From Paracoccaceae bacterium (GTDB lineage: Bacteria > Pseudomonadota > Alphaproteobacteria > Rhodobacterales > Rhodobacteraceae): 40,470 bases of DNA. Location: assembly GCA_002697345.1 (NCBI GenBank), contig NZVE01000080.1, positions 1-40,470 of the forward strand, written 5' to 3'. Shown piece by piece: positions 1 through 9,611 of this stretch; the first letter of the stretch is position 1; each line of letters begins with the position of its first letter. The translations under genes and the position numbers were made by a program. The notes beneath the pieces were generated by a model that saw nothing but the letters and a program-made list of their open reading frames with translations, searched no databases and was not told the origin of the DNA.

Positions 1-382
1 CATCACTTATAATTCTTCTTAAATACGGGAACATAATACGAGGACATTCTACCAACAGGTAGGGCTGGAGTTGTTCTGAAGCGATATTAGTTATTTCAAA
101 TATGCCACCATACTCTAACTCTAAAATAAATATCACCTCTTCAGACTTTGGTATTTTTGAAGAAACACTTACTTTTATAATAAGATCATAATGATTCTCT
201 GCCTGTCGTTTTTTCCCCTCTAAGCCGATACTTACTTGTATATCTGGCTTTAAGTTTTGATCGCTTATACCATTTTGTGCCGCAATGTTTTCGAAAGACA
301 AGTCCTTAATGAATTGATTCAACACCTTCATTTTTGGGGAAGTATTGTTAATGGGTGCCCCAACATTTTTATTGTTTGTCAT
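1..382 (-). CDS. secB: Protein-export chaperone SecB (3' end cut off by window)
   Basis: SecB is a cytosolic homotetrameric chaperone that keeps preproteins unfolded and hands them to SecA, which is also encoded in this window. The reading frame from the ATG at 382 runs off the left edge, giving about 127 residues of a protein usually around 155-165 aa. Family features are visible: an N-terminal stretch with KVLNQFIKDLSFEN, a beta-rich core ending in LELEYGGIFEI, and the conserved YLLVECPRIMFPYLRR segment near the C-terminus. The last helix lies outside the window. It is followed upstream on the same strand by fxsA, a pairing common in Rhodobacteraceae. The call rests on my own translation and is firm; only the 3' end is missing. 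Confidence 0.93.
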   Translation of the reverse strand, partial: MTNNKNVGAPINNTSPKMKVLNQFIKDLSFENIAAQNGISDQNLKPDIQVSIGLEGKKRQAENHYDLIIKVSVSSKIPKSEEVIFILELEYGGIFEITNIASEQLQPYLLVECPRIMFPYLRRIISD

Positions 383-429
383 TTAGTGCCTCTTCAAAGT
401 CTAACATCTCTCAGTACCATTTAGATTAA

Positions 430-470
430 AAGGTCTCAAGCTCTGGGGGATAGATTTATTATTAGACCTT
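430..470 (-). terminator. Possible weak terminator after fxsA
   Basis: A 7-bp perfect inverted repeat (AAGGTCT at 430-436, AGACCTT at 464-470) surrounds a long loop. Read on the minus strand it is followed by TTTTAAT. It overlaps the fxsA stop codon and precedes secB. The long loop and short T-run make it a weak candidate, so read-through into secB is likely. Confidence 0.3.
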
Positions 471-915
471 AAGAGCCTTTATCAAGATCAGAGTATTCAC
501 CATCAATAATGGTACTTGATTGTGGTGGTGGTTCTTTTTGGCGAACGTCGTGTGAAGAAAAGGCCTTTAATTTAATCTTTTTTTGAAGCCAAATATAAAG
601 AAAACCCCTAACTTTTGGCACTAATAAGGAGAATCCTATCGCATCAGTAAAAAAACCTGGCGTTAAAAGTAATAGGCCCGCCACTAAAATCAGGGCCCCA
701 TGTGCTAAAGACTCTATTGGGTTTTTAAGTTGAGAAAGATTAGCCTGTATTTCTGATAAAATTGCTAACCCCTGGGTTTTTACTAAAAAAGTACCAACAA
801 TTGCAGTTAAAACAATAATACCAAGAGTATTCCAAAGACCCAAGATACCACCTAATTTTATAAAAAGCATAATTTCTATAATCGGTACTATTACGAACAA
901 AAGGAATAACCACAT
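469..915 (-). CDS. fxsA: FxsA family inner-membrane protein
   Basis: FxsA proteins are small cytoplasmic-membrane proteins. The E. coli member, when overproduced, relieves F-plasmid exclusion of phage T7, but the native role is not known. The 148-aa product begins with a hydrophobic helix (MWLFLLFVIVPIIEIMLFI), continues with a second hydrophobic stretch around residues 25-50, and has a third near residues 72-88 containing the family signature LLLTPGFFTDAIGF. A charged, Pro-rich cytoplasmic tail follows. The length is normal. It lies between secB (same strand) and the divergent Tim44-like gene, an arrangement frequent in roseobacters. The 107-bp gap to that gene must hold both promoters. Confidence 0.92.
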   Translation of the reverse strand: MWLFLLFVIVPIIEIMLFIKLGGILGLWNTLGIIVLTAIVGTFLVKTQGLAILSEIQANLSQLKNPIESLAHGALILVAGLLLLTPGFFTDAIGFSLLVPKVRGFLYIWLQKKIKLKAFSSHDVRQKEPPPQSSTIIDGEYSDLDKGS

Positions 916-1022
916 ATTTTCATATCCTAGAACGGCGTTTGTAGAGGTGGACTTGTCTTATACTAACACATAGATAGGGGTTACATCAGGTTTTATCAAT
1001 ATACGAGTAACAGAGGTTTTTC

Positions 1023-1691
1023 ATGAACAACGCAATTATTCAATTACTTATACTAGCAGCAGTAGCTGTGTTTTTAGTTTTTAGGTTAAAAAACTTATTA
1101 GGTACGAGGGAAGGCTTCGAAAAGAGTACAGAGAACACTGTTGTTAAGATAAAAGAAAAACAAGTTAAAAGCCCAAATTTAGAGATTATTAACGGTGGCT
1201 TAGATCATGACATTTTAGACCATGTTGAAAAGGAATCCAAAGCAGCTCAAAGTCTAAGTATAATAAAAGCAAAAGAACCAAAATTCAATGTGGGAGAATT
1301 TTTATCTGGTGCTCGAGAAGCATATGAAATGATTCTTTTAGCATTTAAAAGGGGTGATATTTCAAATGTAAAAACCCTTTTGTCAGAAGATGTTAAAGAG
1401 GCTTTTTCAAAAGATATAGAAAAAAGAAAAACAAAAGGATTAAACACAGAGATTACTTTTGGTGGTATCCGAGCCCTAACAATTGTAGATGCGGATTTTG
1501 ACCAACCAAGCTCAGAGGTGGAAATTACAATTCGGTTTTTAAGCGATTTAACAACTGTCGTAAAAAACAATAAAGGGAATATAATAGAGGGTAGTGAAAA
1601 TGATATTAAAGTTCAAAAAGATGTTTGGACTTTTGGCAGGACTCTTAAGTCAAAAAACCCAAACTGGTCTCTAATAGCTACCGAACTATAG
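1023..1691 (+). CDS. Tim44-like domain membrane-anchored protein
   Basis: The 222-aa product starts with one N-terminal transmembrane helix (about residues 4-21, IIQLLILAAVAVFLVF). A charged linker follows and then a C-terminal Tim44/TimA-type domain (about 95-220), in which GAREAYEMILLAFKRGD and the final DVWTFGRTLKSKNPNW segment are recognisable. In mitochondria Tim44 tethers Hsp70 to the import channel. In alphaproteobacteria the homologue is membrane-bound and its role is poorly defined. It heads a plus-strand run with mltA and the Smr gene (gaps of 29 and 15 bp), so it is probably co-transcribed with them. The ATG at 1023 is preceded by AGAGG. The family call is firm; the function is inferred from the family only. 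Confidence 0.88.
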   Translation: MNNAIIQLLILAAVAVFLVFRLKNLLGTREGFEKSTENTVVKIKEKQVKSPNLEIINGGLDHDILDHVEKESKAAQSLSIIKAKEPKFNVGEFLSGAREAYEMILLAFKRGDISNVKTLLSEDVKEAFSKDIEKRKTKGLNTEITFGGIRALTIVDADFDQPSSEVEITIRFLSDLTTVVKNNKGNIIEGSENDIKVQKDVWTFGRTLKSKNPNWSLIATEL

Positions 1692-1720
1692 GGTAAAAAA
1701 CTAGTGTACGAGAGATATTT

Positions 1721-2644
1721 TTGGAACCTTTTAATGATTTAAGTTATAAAGAGTTAGATGGGTGGTTTGAAGAAAACCACTCAGAGGCTTTGGAAGTTTT
1801 TTTTAAGAGCAGTCTTCGTCAGCATAAAGAACTATCTAAATTAGATTTCAATAAGGGCGCAAGATATTTCTTCGAAGAAAATTTTATTCCAACACTAGTG
1901 GGCAGCCCAAAAGAAACCCTTTTTACAGGTTACTTTGAATCCGAAGTCTTTGGCTCTCTAGAGAAAGATGAAGAGTATAAATTCCCAATCTATAAGAAAC
2001 CATTGAATATAGAGAAAACAAAAAAATGGTTTTCTCGCCGGGAAATAGAGGAAGAAAACTTACTTGCCAATCAAGGTTTAGAGATTGTGTATTTGAAAAG
2101 TAAAATAGATTTATTTTTTTTGCACATCCAAGGTTCAGGAAGAGTTTTATTAAAAGATGGCTCTATTATTAGAGTTGGTTTCGAAGGAAAAAATGGACAC
2201 AAGTATGTCTCCATTGGAAAAATCTTAATTAGCCGAGGGGTTTTTGAAACCAATACAATTACTCAAAAAAAAGTAAAAGAGTGGATTTTTGATAATCCAG
2301 AACAAGGAGATGAGCTTTTATTGGAGAATCCATCTTATATATTTTTTAAAATTATATCGGATTTAATGGATTCTGATGGGCCAATGGGAACAATGAAAGT
2401 TCCACTTACACCCCTTCGTTCTTTAGCAGTAGATCCAAATTTTATACCCCTTGGGACACCTTTATGGATTGAGAAGAATGGTGATGTACCACTAAGAAGA
2501 CTTATGTTCGCTCATGATACGGGATCGGCGATTAAGGGTCTAAAAAGAGCTGATATATTTTATGGAACTGGAAAAAAGTCAGAGGAATTAGCTGGAAATG
2601 TTGTTGATTTTGGTCGTATGATTATACTAAAACAACGCAAGTAG
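1721..2644 (+). CDS. mltA: Membrane-bound lytic murein transglycosylase A (MltA/3D domain)
   Basis: MltA cleaves the MurNAc-GlcNAc bond of peptidoglycan to form 1,6-anhydro ends. In the 307-aa product the MltA insert domain occupies roughly residues 60-200 (IQGSGRVLLKDGS motif). The C-terminal 3D domain follows, with RSLAVDPNFIPLGTPLWIE and FAHDTGSAIKG..RADIFYGTG, the latter carrying the presumed catalytic Asp. The only usable start in this frame is TTG at 1721, since an in-frame stop lies at 1694. An AGAGA element sits just upstream. With this start no signal peptide or lipobox is present, which is odd for an enzyme that works in the periplasm. It lies between the Tim44-like and Smr genes in one likely operon. 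Confidence 0.88.
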   Translation: MEPFNDLSYKELDGWFEENHSEALEVFFKSSLRQHKELSKLDFNKGARYFFEENFIPTLVGSPKETLFTGYFESEVFGSLEKDEEYKFPIYKKPLNIEKTKKWFSRREIEEENLLANQGLEIVYLKSKIDLFFLHIQGSGRVLLKDGSIIRVGFEGKNGHKYVSIGKILISRGVFETNTITQKKVKEWIFDNPEQGDELLLENPSYIFFKIISDLMDSDGPMGTMKVPLTPLRSLAVDPNFIPLGTPLWIEKNGDVPLRRLMFAHDTGSAIKGLKRADIFYGTGKKSEELAGNVVDFGRMIILKQRK

Positions 2645-2659
2645 TTTTCAGGTGATATA

Positions 2660-3247
2660 GTGCAAAAAAATAAACATAAAAACCTTAGTGAAGACGATGC
2701 TGAGATTTGGTCACGGGCTATTAGCGGCGTTAAGAAGAAGAGTGTTTTAAAAGAAAATAAAACAGTAGCGCTATTAGAAAAAAAAGTGAAAATAAAAAAA
2801 AGCACACAAGTAATAGAAAACACATATTTAAAAGTTAAGGGTTTTGAGATTGAACCCAAGGCGAACTTAACTAATTTATTAAGTAATAGAAGTGTTGATA
2901 AAAGAGTTTCCTTAAAAATGAAGGCTGGAAAAATGAGTCCAGAGGGAACCCTTGATTTACATGGATACAGATTAACACAAGCAAAGTTAGCGCTGAGAGG
3001 TTTTTTATTTAGTGCTTATGAAAGTAGAAAACGATTAGTTTTAATTATTACTGGGAAAGGTAAGCTTAGGGATGACCGAGGCCTTAATTTAGATTATAGG
3101 GGTGTTTTAAGAAATGAAGTTCCAGTTTGGCTTGAAGAAGCACCTTTGGCTGGTTTAATTTTAAGTGTAAAAAAAGCAAATCCAAAGCATGGAGGGGGCG
3201 GAGCGCTTTACGTTTATTTAAGAAAAAATAAATCAACTTTGGGTTGA
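2660..3247 (+). CDS. Smr domain DNA-nicking family protein
   Basis: The 195-aa protein has a basic N-terminal half without recognisable motifs and a C-terminal Smr (small MutS-related) domain at about residues 95-190. The hallmark motifs are TLDLHGYRLTQAK and LIITGKGK, followed by VKKANPKHGGGGALYVYLR. Stand-alone Smr proteins have been linked to DNA nicking and, in other lineages, to mRNA cleavage at stalled ribosomes; which applies here cannot be told. The start is GTG at 2660, with AGGTGA a few bases upstream. It follows mltA by 15 bp. Its 3' end overlaps the convergent MFS gene by 15 bp. Confidence 0.87.
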   Translation: MQKNKHKNLSEDDAEIWSRAISGVKKKSVLKENKTVALLEKKVKIKKSTQVIENTYLKVKGFEIEPKANLTNLLSNRSVDKRVSLKMKAGKMSPEGTLDLHGYRLTQAKLALRGFLFSAYESRKRLVLIITGKGKLRDDRGLNLDYRGVLRNEVPVWLEEAPLAGLILSVKKANPKHGGGGALYVYLRKNKSTLG

Positions 3248-4432
3248 TCTTTTTAATCCTATAAAAGCTAAAATAGTAGCTATTACATAATATACAGAAA
3301 TCCATGGCATTTGAACTGTGAAGTTATAACCTAAGTCTATAATATACCCAGTGATTCCAGGTCCTAAAGCAGAACCTAAAACCATAACCGAGGTTGCAAG
3401 AGCTTTAATTGATCCTAAGTTTTTGGTTCCATAAATTTCAGCCCAAAAAGAAGATGATAAGGTTCCACCTACCCCCGAAGTTATTCCTATAAGTGACATT
3501 CCGACCGAAGCAAAGAGAAGATTGTTTGAGATAGATAAAATCAGAAATCCAAAAATAGCTGGTATCATATAAAACGACATTAGTTTTATTGAATTAAAAC
3601 GATCAATAACAATGCCTGAAAACACCATAGAAAGGACGGCTGAAATAGTAAAAATTGGAAAAAGAGAAACAATCTGTAGGTGAGACCAACCTTTTGTTTC
3701 TGCATAGTGAACATGGAAAAAAAATAATGCCGTGCTGAATGCTGCTGGGCCAAGTAAAGTGGGAAGTAAAAACCAAAACAAAGGATGTTTAATGGTTTCT
3801 TTTCTGGTCCAATGTTTGCCATTTAGACCAAAAGATTCATTTTCTTCTACAGTGTTTTTTGGAGAGCGCTCCTTATTGAGTAAGAAAATGAAAAAGGGAA
3901 TAGAAACCACTAACACTATAGCAGAAGAAATCCATGAAAGTCGCCAACCTACTAAAGCTATCAACGCCACAAAGGCGATAGGTAGCACTGCCTCTCCAAG
4001 AGAGTGGCCTAGGTGAGAAATTGAAATAGCCTTACCTCTAGTTGCTACAAACCAGCGTCCAATTGAAACAGATGCAACGTGACTAGTCATTCCTTGACCT
4101 GTTAGTCGAAGAGCAAAAATGATAAAAGGTAGAAGGTACATGCTTTTAACTAGGGACATGGCGATACATGACGTTGCTAAGAGAAACAGAAATATACTTC
4201 CCAAAAAGCGAGCCCTAAATATATCAGTTAACCCACCAAGCCATAACATCACCACTGCTGAGCTCAGGGTGCCAACCATATAAAAGAGCCCCCATGTGCC
4301 ATTAGATAAGTTGAAATCTTCTTGAATTTCGCCGGCAAAAATAGATATAAAAGTTGTTTGTCCGAAAGAAGACAAAAAAAATAGCAAGAAGCTAGCTAGC
4401 AACCACCTAAAGTTGTCAAAAATAAATTTCAT
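3233..4432 (-). CDS. Major facilitator superfamily transporter
   Basis: The 399-aa polytopic protein shows about twelve hydrophobic helices in two halves split by a charged loop near residues 190-215 (LLNKERSPKNTVEENESFG..HWTRKETIKHP), as expected for an MFS carrier. The segment between helices 2 and 3 carries an MFS-like GGLTDIFRAR motif, and a second copy occurs in the C-half (GIVIDRFNSIKLMSF). The general look resembles the OxlT/monocarboxylate-type branch, but the substrate cannot be assigned. The gene stands alone on the minus strand, converging with smr (15-bp overlap) and lying upstream of nothing obvious, so context gives no hint of the substrate. Confidence 0.85.
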   Translation of the reverse strand: MKFIFDNFRWLLASFLLFFLSSFGQTTFISIFAGEIQEDFNLSNGTWGLFYMVGTLSSAVVMLWLGGLTDIFRARFLGSIFLFLLATSCIAMSLVKSMYLLPFIIFALRLTGQGMTSHVASVSIGRWFVATRGKAISISHLGHSLGEAVLPIAFVALIALVGWRLSWISSAIVLVVSIPFFIFLLNKERSPKNTVEENESFGLNGKHWTRKETIKHPLFWFLLPTLLGPAAFSTALFFFHVHYAETKGWSHLQIVSLFPIFTISAVLSMVFSGIVIDRFNSIKLMSFYMIPAIFGFLILSISNNLLFASVGMSLIGITSGVGGTLSSSFWAEIYGTKNLGSIKALATSVMVLGSALGPGITGYIIDLGYNFTVQMPWISVYYVIATILAFIGLKRSTQS

Positions 4433-4479
4433 ACAACTTACCAGGGCAAAAAAAAGTGTTTTTATTAAAGAGTGCGCCT

Positions 4480-4501
4480 AAAAAGGTACAAGTATTTGTA
4501 C
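4480..4501 (-). terminator. Possible short terminator of hslVU
   Basis: On the minus strand the hslU stop codon runs into GTACAA-ATAC-TTGTAC (4501 down to 4486), followed by C and five T residues (4484-4480). It is a plausible intrinsic terminator, but the 6-bp stem is AT-rich and therefore weak. Confidence 0.4.
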
Positions 4502-5811
4502 TATAGAACATATTTGGCAAGATCTGCTGAGGTATGCAGATTACCAAGGTTTTTTTCAACAAATGCTTTGTCTACAACTATAGCTTCACCAGAACGATCA
4601 GGTGCAGAAAAACTCAGTTCTTCGAAAACCCGCTCAATAACAGTATATAATCTTCTGGCACCTATATTTTCAACAGATTGATTAACTTGAGCTGCAATTT
4701 TTGCTAACGCCTGTATCCCGTTTTCCGCGAAACTAACCGCAACACTTTCTGTGTTCATTAAGGCACTATATTGTAATGTAAGCGCATTTTCAGTTTCTGT
4801 CAAAATTCTCACGAAGTCGCTTTCAGTTAAGGCTCTTAGCTCTACCCTTATAGGAAGCCTTCCTTGAAGTTCAGGAAGAAGGTCTGAAGGCTTCGCTGTG
4901 TGAAAAGCACCTGATGCAATAAAAAGTATGTGATCAGTTTTTACTGGACCATATTTAGTACTTACAGTTGTGCCTTCGATTAAAGGAAGAAGGTCCCTTT
5001 GAACACCCTCTCTACTTACATCTGCACCACGAGCATCAGCTCTAGCACAGACCTTATCAATTTCATCTAAAAACACTATGCCACTCTGCTCGACAGCTTC
5101 TATTGCTGCAAGATTTACTGTTTCTTGATCTAGAAGCTTGTCAGCCTCATCTGAAACAAGGAGAGAATAGCTTTTTTTAACAGTTGTCTTTTTTTTGGTA
5201 GTCCTATTCCCAGCAGCTTTCCCAAAAATGTCAGCAATATTCATCATTCCGCCAGCAACTGAACCAGGTTGGCCTGGGATTTCAAACATTGATAACGGAT
5301 TTGACGTGTCTGACACATCAATTTCTATTTCTTTGTCATCTAAAAGCCCATCACGCAATTTTTTTCTAAACATTTCACGCGTATTTTCGCGGGAATCAGG
5401 ACCTGCTAACGCATCTAAAACACGTTCTTCAGCCTGATTGCGAGCCACTGATTTCACATTATCCCGCATCTGTTCTTTGGTAATAATAATAGCGGAATCA
5501 ACAAGATCACGAACTATTTGTTCGACATCTCGACCTACATAGCCTACCTCAGTAAATTTTGTTGCTTCAACTTTAATAAAGGGAGCATTTGCAAGCTTCG
5601 CTAGACGTCGAGAAATTTCTGTCTTTCCTACCCCGGTAGGCCCAATCATTAATATGTTTTTAGGGTAAACTTCATCTTTAAGACTTTCGGGAAGCTGTTT
5701 TCGACGCCAACGATTTCGGAGCGCTACAGCAACAGCTCTTTTTGCATCATTTTGCCCTACAATAAATCGGTCAAGTTCAGAGACAATTTCTCGAGGTGTA
5801 AGGTCGGTCAT
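4501..5811 (-). CDS. hslU: HslU ATPase subunit of the HslUV protease
   Basis: HslU is the hexameric AAA+ unfoldase that feeds proteins into HslV. In the 436-aa product Walker A is GPTGVGKT (57-64), the pore loop is GYVGRD (about 90-95), and Walker B is FLDEID (247-252). The family I-domain lies between them, and the sensor/arginine region is in the C-terminal third. The C-terminal LAKYVL tail is the segment that docks into HslV pockets and activates it. The length is normal. The start overlaps the hslV stop by 4 bp (ATGA), so the two are translationally coupled. A weak terminator overlaps the stop codon. Confidence 0.98.
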   Translation of the reverse strand: MTDLTPREIVSELDRFIVGQNDAKRAVAVALRNRWRRKQLPESLKDEVYPKNILMIGPTGVGKTEISRRLAKLANAPFIKVEATKFTEVGYVGRDVEQIVRDLVDSAIIITKEQMRDNVKSVARNQAEERVLDALAGPDSRENTREMFRKKLRDGLLDDKEIEIDVSDTSNPLSMFEIPGQPGSVAGGMMNIADIFGKAAGNRTTKKKTTVKKSYSLLVSDEADKLLDQETVNLAAIEAVEQSGIVFLDEIDKVCARADARGADVSREGVQRDLLPLIEGTTVSTKYGPVKTDHILFIASGAFHTAKPSDLLPELQGRLPIRVELRALTESDFVRILTETENALTLQYSALMNTESVAVSFAENGIQALAKIAAQVNQSVENIGARRLYTVIERVFEELSFSAPDRSGEAIVVDKAFVEKNLGNLHTSADLAKYVL

Positions 5812-6392
5812 AGTGAGTCTTCCTTAGTTTTCTTTTTTGGACTTATTTTTTCTAAAGTTAAATTATTATTTGTATAGATACAAATTTCAGCCGCAATAGA
5901 CATAGCAGACCTTACTATATCTTCAGCATTTTTATCAGTTGACATAAGAGCCCTCGCTGCAGCCAGAGCATAGTTTCCACCAGACCCAATTGCTGCAACA
6001 TCATTTTCTGGCTCCAAAACATCTCCTGAACCAGTAATAACAAACATATCAAGGCCATCAGAAACAATAAGCATTGCTTCAAGGTTCTTTAAGTATTTGT
6101 CGGTTCTCCAGTCTTTTGCAAGCTCCACAGAAGCACGAGCTAGTTGCCCAGGCGAAGCCTCTAGCTTAGCCTCTAACCTTTCTAACAATGTGAAAGCATC
6201 CGCTGTTGATCCAGCAAAACCAGCCAGAACTGGGACCCCTCCAGGAGACAATTTTCGAACCTTTTTTGCAGAACCTTTAATAACTGTTTGCCCTAGGCTG
6301 ACCTGTCCGTCACTAGCTATTACAACCTCATTGCTTTTTCTTACTGCTAAAATGGTGGTTCCGTGCCAACCAGATAAGTTAGTATTAGGCAT
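5808..6392 (-). CDS. hslV: HslV peptidase subunit of the HslUV protease
   Basis: HslV is the proteasome-like threonine peptidase that forms a double hexamer capped by HslU. The 194-aa product begins with a short propeptide and then WHGTTI, so Thr12 should become the catalytic N-terminal nucleophile after processing. The [20 protein letters not shown] and [17 protein letters not shown] segments are family hallmarks. A strong AGGAGAAAACT ribosome-binding site precedes the ATG at 6392. It sits 44 bp downstream of infB on the same strand with no visible terminator between, so some transcription may continue from the rimP-nusA-infB operon. Confidence 0.98.
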   Translation of the reverse strand: MPNTNLSGWHGTTILAVRKSNEVVIASDGQVSLGQTVIKGSAKKVRKLSPGGVPVLAGFAGSTADAFTLLERLEAKLEASPGQLARASVELAKDWRTDKYLKNLEAMLIVSDGLDMFVITGSGDVLEPENDVAAIGSGGNYALAAARALMSTDKNAEDIVRSAMSIAAEICIYTNNNLTLEKISPKKKTKEDSL

Positions 6393-6436
6393 AGTTTTCT
6401 CCTATGGATATTTCATATTAGAAACTTCTTAAGTTA

Positions 6437-8944
6437 TTAGAGGGATCTTTCTATCTCTTGGCGTTCAAAAATTTCTATAACATCATCAGCTCTAATGTCT
6501 TCATATGCGTCAAAAGCCATACCACACTCTTGTCCTGACTGAACATCAGACACCTCATCTTTAAAACGCTTTAAGGTTTTTAATGTTCCTTCATGAATCA
6601 CAACATTATCTCTTAGTAATCTCACACCAGAAGATCTACGTGCAATACCTTCGGTTACAAGACAACCAGCGACACGACCAACTCCAGTAACTTTAAATAC
6701 TTCTTTAATTTTAGCATACCCAATAAAGGTTTCTTTTATTTCAGCTGATAAAAGACCTGATGCGGCTTTCTTTATGTCATCAACCAGATCGTATATAATA
6801 GAGTAGTACCTAACTTCGATGCCTTTTTGTTGAGCAGTAGAGCGAGCTGAACCATTTGCCCGAACATTAAAACCTATTACTGGAGCACCAGAAGCTTCAG
6901 CAAGCCCTATATCAGATTCCGTAATAGCGCCAACGCCAGAGTGAAGAACCCTTACACGAACCTCAGAGTTACCAATCTTTGCCATAGCCTGAACAATAGC
7001 TTCCACAGACCCCTGTACATCGCCCTTGATAACCACGGGAAGCTCTGAAACTGTTTTATCATCTTTAGCTTTGGCCATAAGTTGTTCAAGCGTTGTGGAT
7101 GCTCCGGCAGCTGCTCTACGATCCTTAGCAGCACTATTCCTATAAGAAGCAATTTCCCGCGCCTGCGCTTCTGTTTCAACTACGTTTAAAACGTCTCCGG
7201 CTTCTGGAGTACCATTAAGCCCCAAAACTTCGACGGGGCTAGATGGCCCTGCTTCTTTCACTCTTTCCCCTTTGTCGTTGATCAAGGCACGTACTTTTCC
7301 ATACTGCTCTCCAGCCACAAATATGTCACCCTGCTTTAAAGTCCCGTTTTTTACGAGCACGGTAGCAACAGCGCCTCTTCCTATATCAAGGCTAGCCTCG
7401 ATTACTGCGCCTGAAGCTGCTCTGTCCGGATTTGCTTTAAGATCTAACAGTTCAGCTTGAAGAGAGATATTTTCAAGGAGAGTATCAAGTCCAACACCAG
7501 AAATGGCAGACACTTCAACATCTAAAACATCTCCAGACATCTTTTCTACAATAACTTCATGTTGTAATAAATCAGTTCTAACTTTGTTTGCGTTAGCGTC
7601 TTCCTTATCAATTTTATTAATGGCAACTATCATAGGAACTTTGGCAGCTTTTGCGTGATTAATTGCTTCAATTGTTTGAGGCATTACAGCATCGTCAGCA
7701 GCAACTACTAAAATAACGATATCCGTTACCTGAGCACCTCTCGCACGCATTGATGTGAAAGCAGCATGGCCTGGGGTGTCAAGGAAAGTTAATAATGAGC
7801 CAGCCTGGTCTACTTGATAGGCCCCAATGTGTTGGGTTATACCCCCAGCCTCTCCAGCTGTTACTTTAGCGTTCCTAATGGCATCTAGTAAAGATGTTTT
7901 CCCATGGTCAACGTGCCCCATAACGGTGATTACGGGTGGACGCGGTTTTAGATCTTTATCGTCGTCTATTATTTGATCAATAACATCCTCAACATCTGAG
8001 TCTGAAACCCGAACTACTTTATGCCCAAATTCCTCAATAATGAGTTCAGCTGTATCAGCATCTAATATCTCATTTTGTGTAGCCATTATTCCACTAGTCA
8101 TTAAAGACTTTACAACGTCAGCAACTCTTTCAGCCATACGGTTTGCTAGCTCTTGAACAGATATAGCTTCAGGCAACTGGACATCACGAATTATTTTTTC
8201 TCGCTCAACAACGGTTCCGAGCATTTTTTGACGAGCACGCTCTTGCTTTCTTTTCATTGCAGCCATGGAACGCTGGCGCCCACCATCAGTGCCAGCAAGG
8301 ACTTGGTTTAAAGTGAGCTTTCCAGACCTCCGGCCATCTCCCTCGCGAGAGGCTTTACTTTTCCCCTTATTGTTATCCTCCTGGTCATCAAGTTTTTTTG
8401 GAGCTCCTGATTGGAGTTTCCCTGTGGGGCGTTGAACAGCACTAGGACCGTCCATAGAGTCTAAAGGTTTTGACCCAGGTGGAGGAACAGAAGCTAATTT
8501 CGCAATCTCTAGGTCTTTAATTTTTTGTGCATCTTCTTCGGACTTCTTTTTTCTCTTTTCTTCTCTTTCCCGCTCTTCTCTTTCTTTTTCTGTGTTTTCA
8601 GCTAACCTAATAGCCCTTTCTTCTGCACGAGTTTTCTCTTCTTTTTCTCGACGAGCTTTATCTACGCCTTCCTGTTCTTTTGCTGCTTTTAATGCAGTTA
8701 ACCTGCGTGTCATCTCAGCGTCGGTTATTCCAGAAGGTCTTTTTGATAACCCTGGAGGTTGCGGAGCACTAGAGGAGTTTTCAGTTACTTTTTGGGGGAT
8801 GGCCGTAGGAATTACAACTCGTTTACGCTTTGTTTCTACTACAACACTTTTTGTTCGACCGTGACCAAAACTTTGTCTTACATTGCTAGCTTTACCCGAA
8901 CCACCACGGATACCAAGAGGTTTTTTATCATCACTGTCGCTCAT
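6437..8944 (-). CDS. infB: Translation initiation factor IF-2
   Basis: IF-2 is the GTPase that brings initiator tRNA to the 30S subunit and promotes 50S joining. The 835-aa product has a disordered, charged N-terminus. This includes a Glu/Lys/Arg-rich coiled coil (about 95-150) and an IF2_N region (about 255-330). The G domain follows: G1 GHVDHGKT (343-350), G3 DTPGH (389-393), G4 NKID (443-446). Domain II, the IF-2 core and the C-terminal fMet-tRNA-binding beta-barrel complete it. The length is typical of alphaproteobacteria. The start overlaps the ylxR stop by 14 bp. It is the last gene of the rimP-nusA-ylxR-infB operon. Confidence 0.98.
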   Translation of the reverse strand: MSDSDDKKPLGIRGGSGKASNVRQSFGHGRTKSVVVETKRKRVVIPTAIPQKVTENSSSAPQPPGLSKRPSGITDAEMTRRLTALKAAKEQEGVDKARREKEEKTRAEERAIRLAENTEKEREEREREEKRKKKSEEDAQKIKDLEIAKLASVPPPGSKPLDSMDGPSAVQRPTGKLQSGAPKKLDDQEDNNKGKSKASREGDGRRSGKLTLNQVLAGTDGGRQRSMAAMKRKQERARQKMLGTVVEREKIIRDVQLPEAISVQELANRMAERVADVVKSLMTSGIMATQNEILDADTAELIIEEFGHKVVRVSDSDVEDVIDQIIDDDKDLKPRPPVITVMGHVDHGKTSLLDAIRNAKVTAGEAGGITQHIGAYQVDQAGSLLTFLDTPGHAAFTSMRARGAQVTDIVILVVAADDAVMPQTIEAINHAKAAKVPMIVAINKIDKEDANANKVRTDLLQHEVIVEKMSGDVLDVEVSAISGVGLDTLLENISLQAELLDLKANPDRAASGAVIEASLDIGRGAVATVLVKNGTLKQGDIFVAGEQYGKVRALINDKGERVKEAGPSSPVEVLGLNGTPEAGDVLNVVETEAQAREIASYRNSAAKDRRAAAGASTTLEQLMAKAKDDKTVSELPVVIKGDVQGSVEAIVQAMAKIGNSEVRVRVLHSGVGAITESDIGLAEASGAPVIGFNVRANGSARSTAQQKGIEVRYYSIIYDLVDDIKKAASGLLSAEIKETFIGYAKIKEVFKVTGVGRVAGCLVTEGIARRSSGVRLLRDNVVIHEGTLKTLKRFKDEVSDVQSGQECGMAFDAYEDIRADDVIEIFERQEIERSL

Positions 8945-9611
8945 GTGCTATTCTTTCCTTTTGGGCTGAAGAATGCCCTTGTATTTCACGTATTCCACCA
9001 AGACGTAATGCCTCTAAAGTGATTTCTTTATGTAGCCCGCCTCGCGTTATTGCGGCATGTATCACACTTTCTCTACCAAAAGCCAAACCTAATTCTTGCA
9101 TTTTTAAGCAGTTAATTAGGGTTCCAGCTCCTACAGGGGGCCTAAGACGAGACTTTTCTCTAGGTGAGCCGTCACTCGCTTGTATTAAAAGTACGGCACG
9201 ATCTGTCTCTAACAACCCTTTAACCTTTTCAAAACCAGCAATAGCTTGGTTAGCTTTTCGTGCTAAAGAAATCAGATTAAGTAATTTTTTTAAAATAGAT
9301 TCATCAATTAGCTTTGATAAATTATTGTTTATTAACACAGGTTTTTTTGAAACTACGGAGAATAAGTTTTTACGCAAAGCACGCTCTAAACTGCTCTTTT
9401 TTGAACTTACCCACATCCCTTTGCCTGGAAGTTTACAAAAAACATCAGGAACAGCTCCACCATCGGGCCCCACAACAAACCGTACCATAGATTTTGTATT
9501 CATAATTGAGCCTGTTGATATACAACGTCTCTCTATAATTTTTGTTGGATTTTTTTTCAAACACGCACTTTCTTTAGTAATAAATAAACTTTTATTCTTC
9601 TGGTAACTCAT
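8931..9611 (-). CDS. YlxR-family RNA-binding protein fused to a ribosomal L7Ae-like domain
   Basis: The product has two parts. The N-terminal YlxR (DUF448) domain covers about residues 25-95, with the hallmark ERRCISTG and [25 protein letters not shown]. The C-terminal L7Ae/L30e-like fold starts near residue 105 ([21 protein letters not shown]) and carries an unstructured basic tail. Fused forms are common in alphaproteobacteria; YlxR-type proteins bind RNA and associate with the transcription/translation machinery. I chose the ATG at 9611 (226 aa, 20-bp overlap with nusA). An in-frame ATG at 9638 would add nine residues and lengthen the overlap to 47 bp. The stop overlaps infB. Confidence 0.9.
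   Translation of the reverse strand: MSYQKNKSLFITKESACLKKNPTKIIERRCISTGSIMNTKSMVRFVVGPDGGAVPDVFCKLPGKGMWVSSKKSSLERALRKNLFSVVSKKPVLINNNLSKLIDESILKKLLNLISLARKANQAIAGFEKVKGLLETDRAVLLIQASDGSPREKSRLRPPVGAGTLINCLKMQELGLAFGRESVIHAAITRGGLHKEITLEALRLGGIREIQGHSSAQKERIAHERQ

Noticed and set aside
9019-9606. 195-codon plus-strand frame opposite ylxR
   Set aside because: It is the complement of a clear YlxR-L7Ae gene and looks like an AT-rich shadow.
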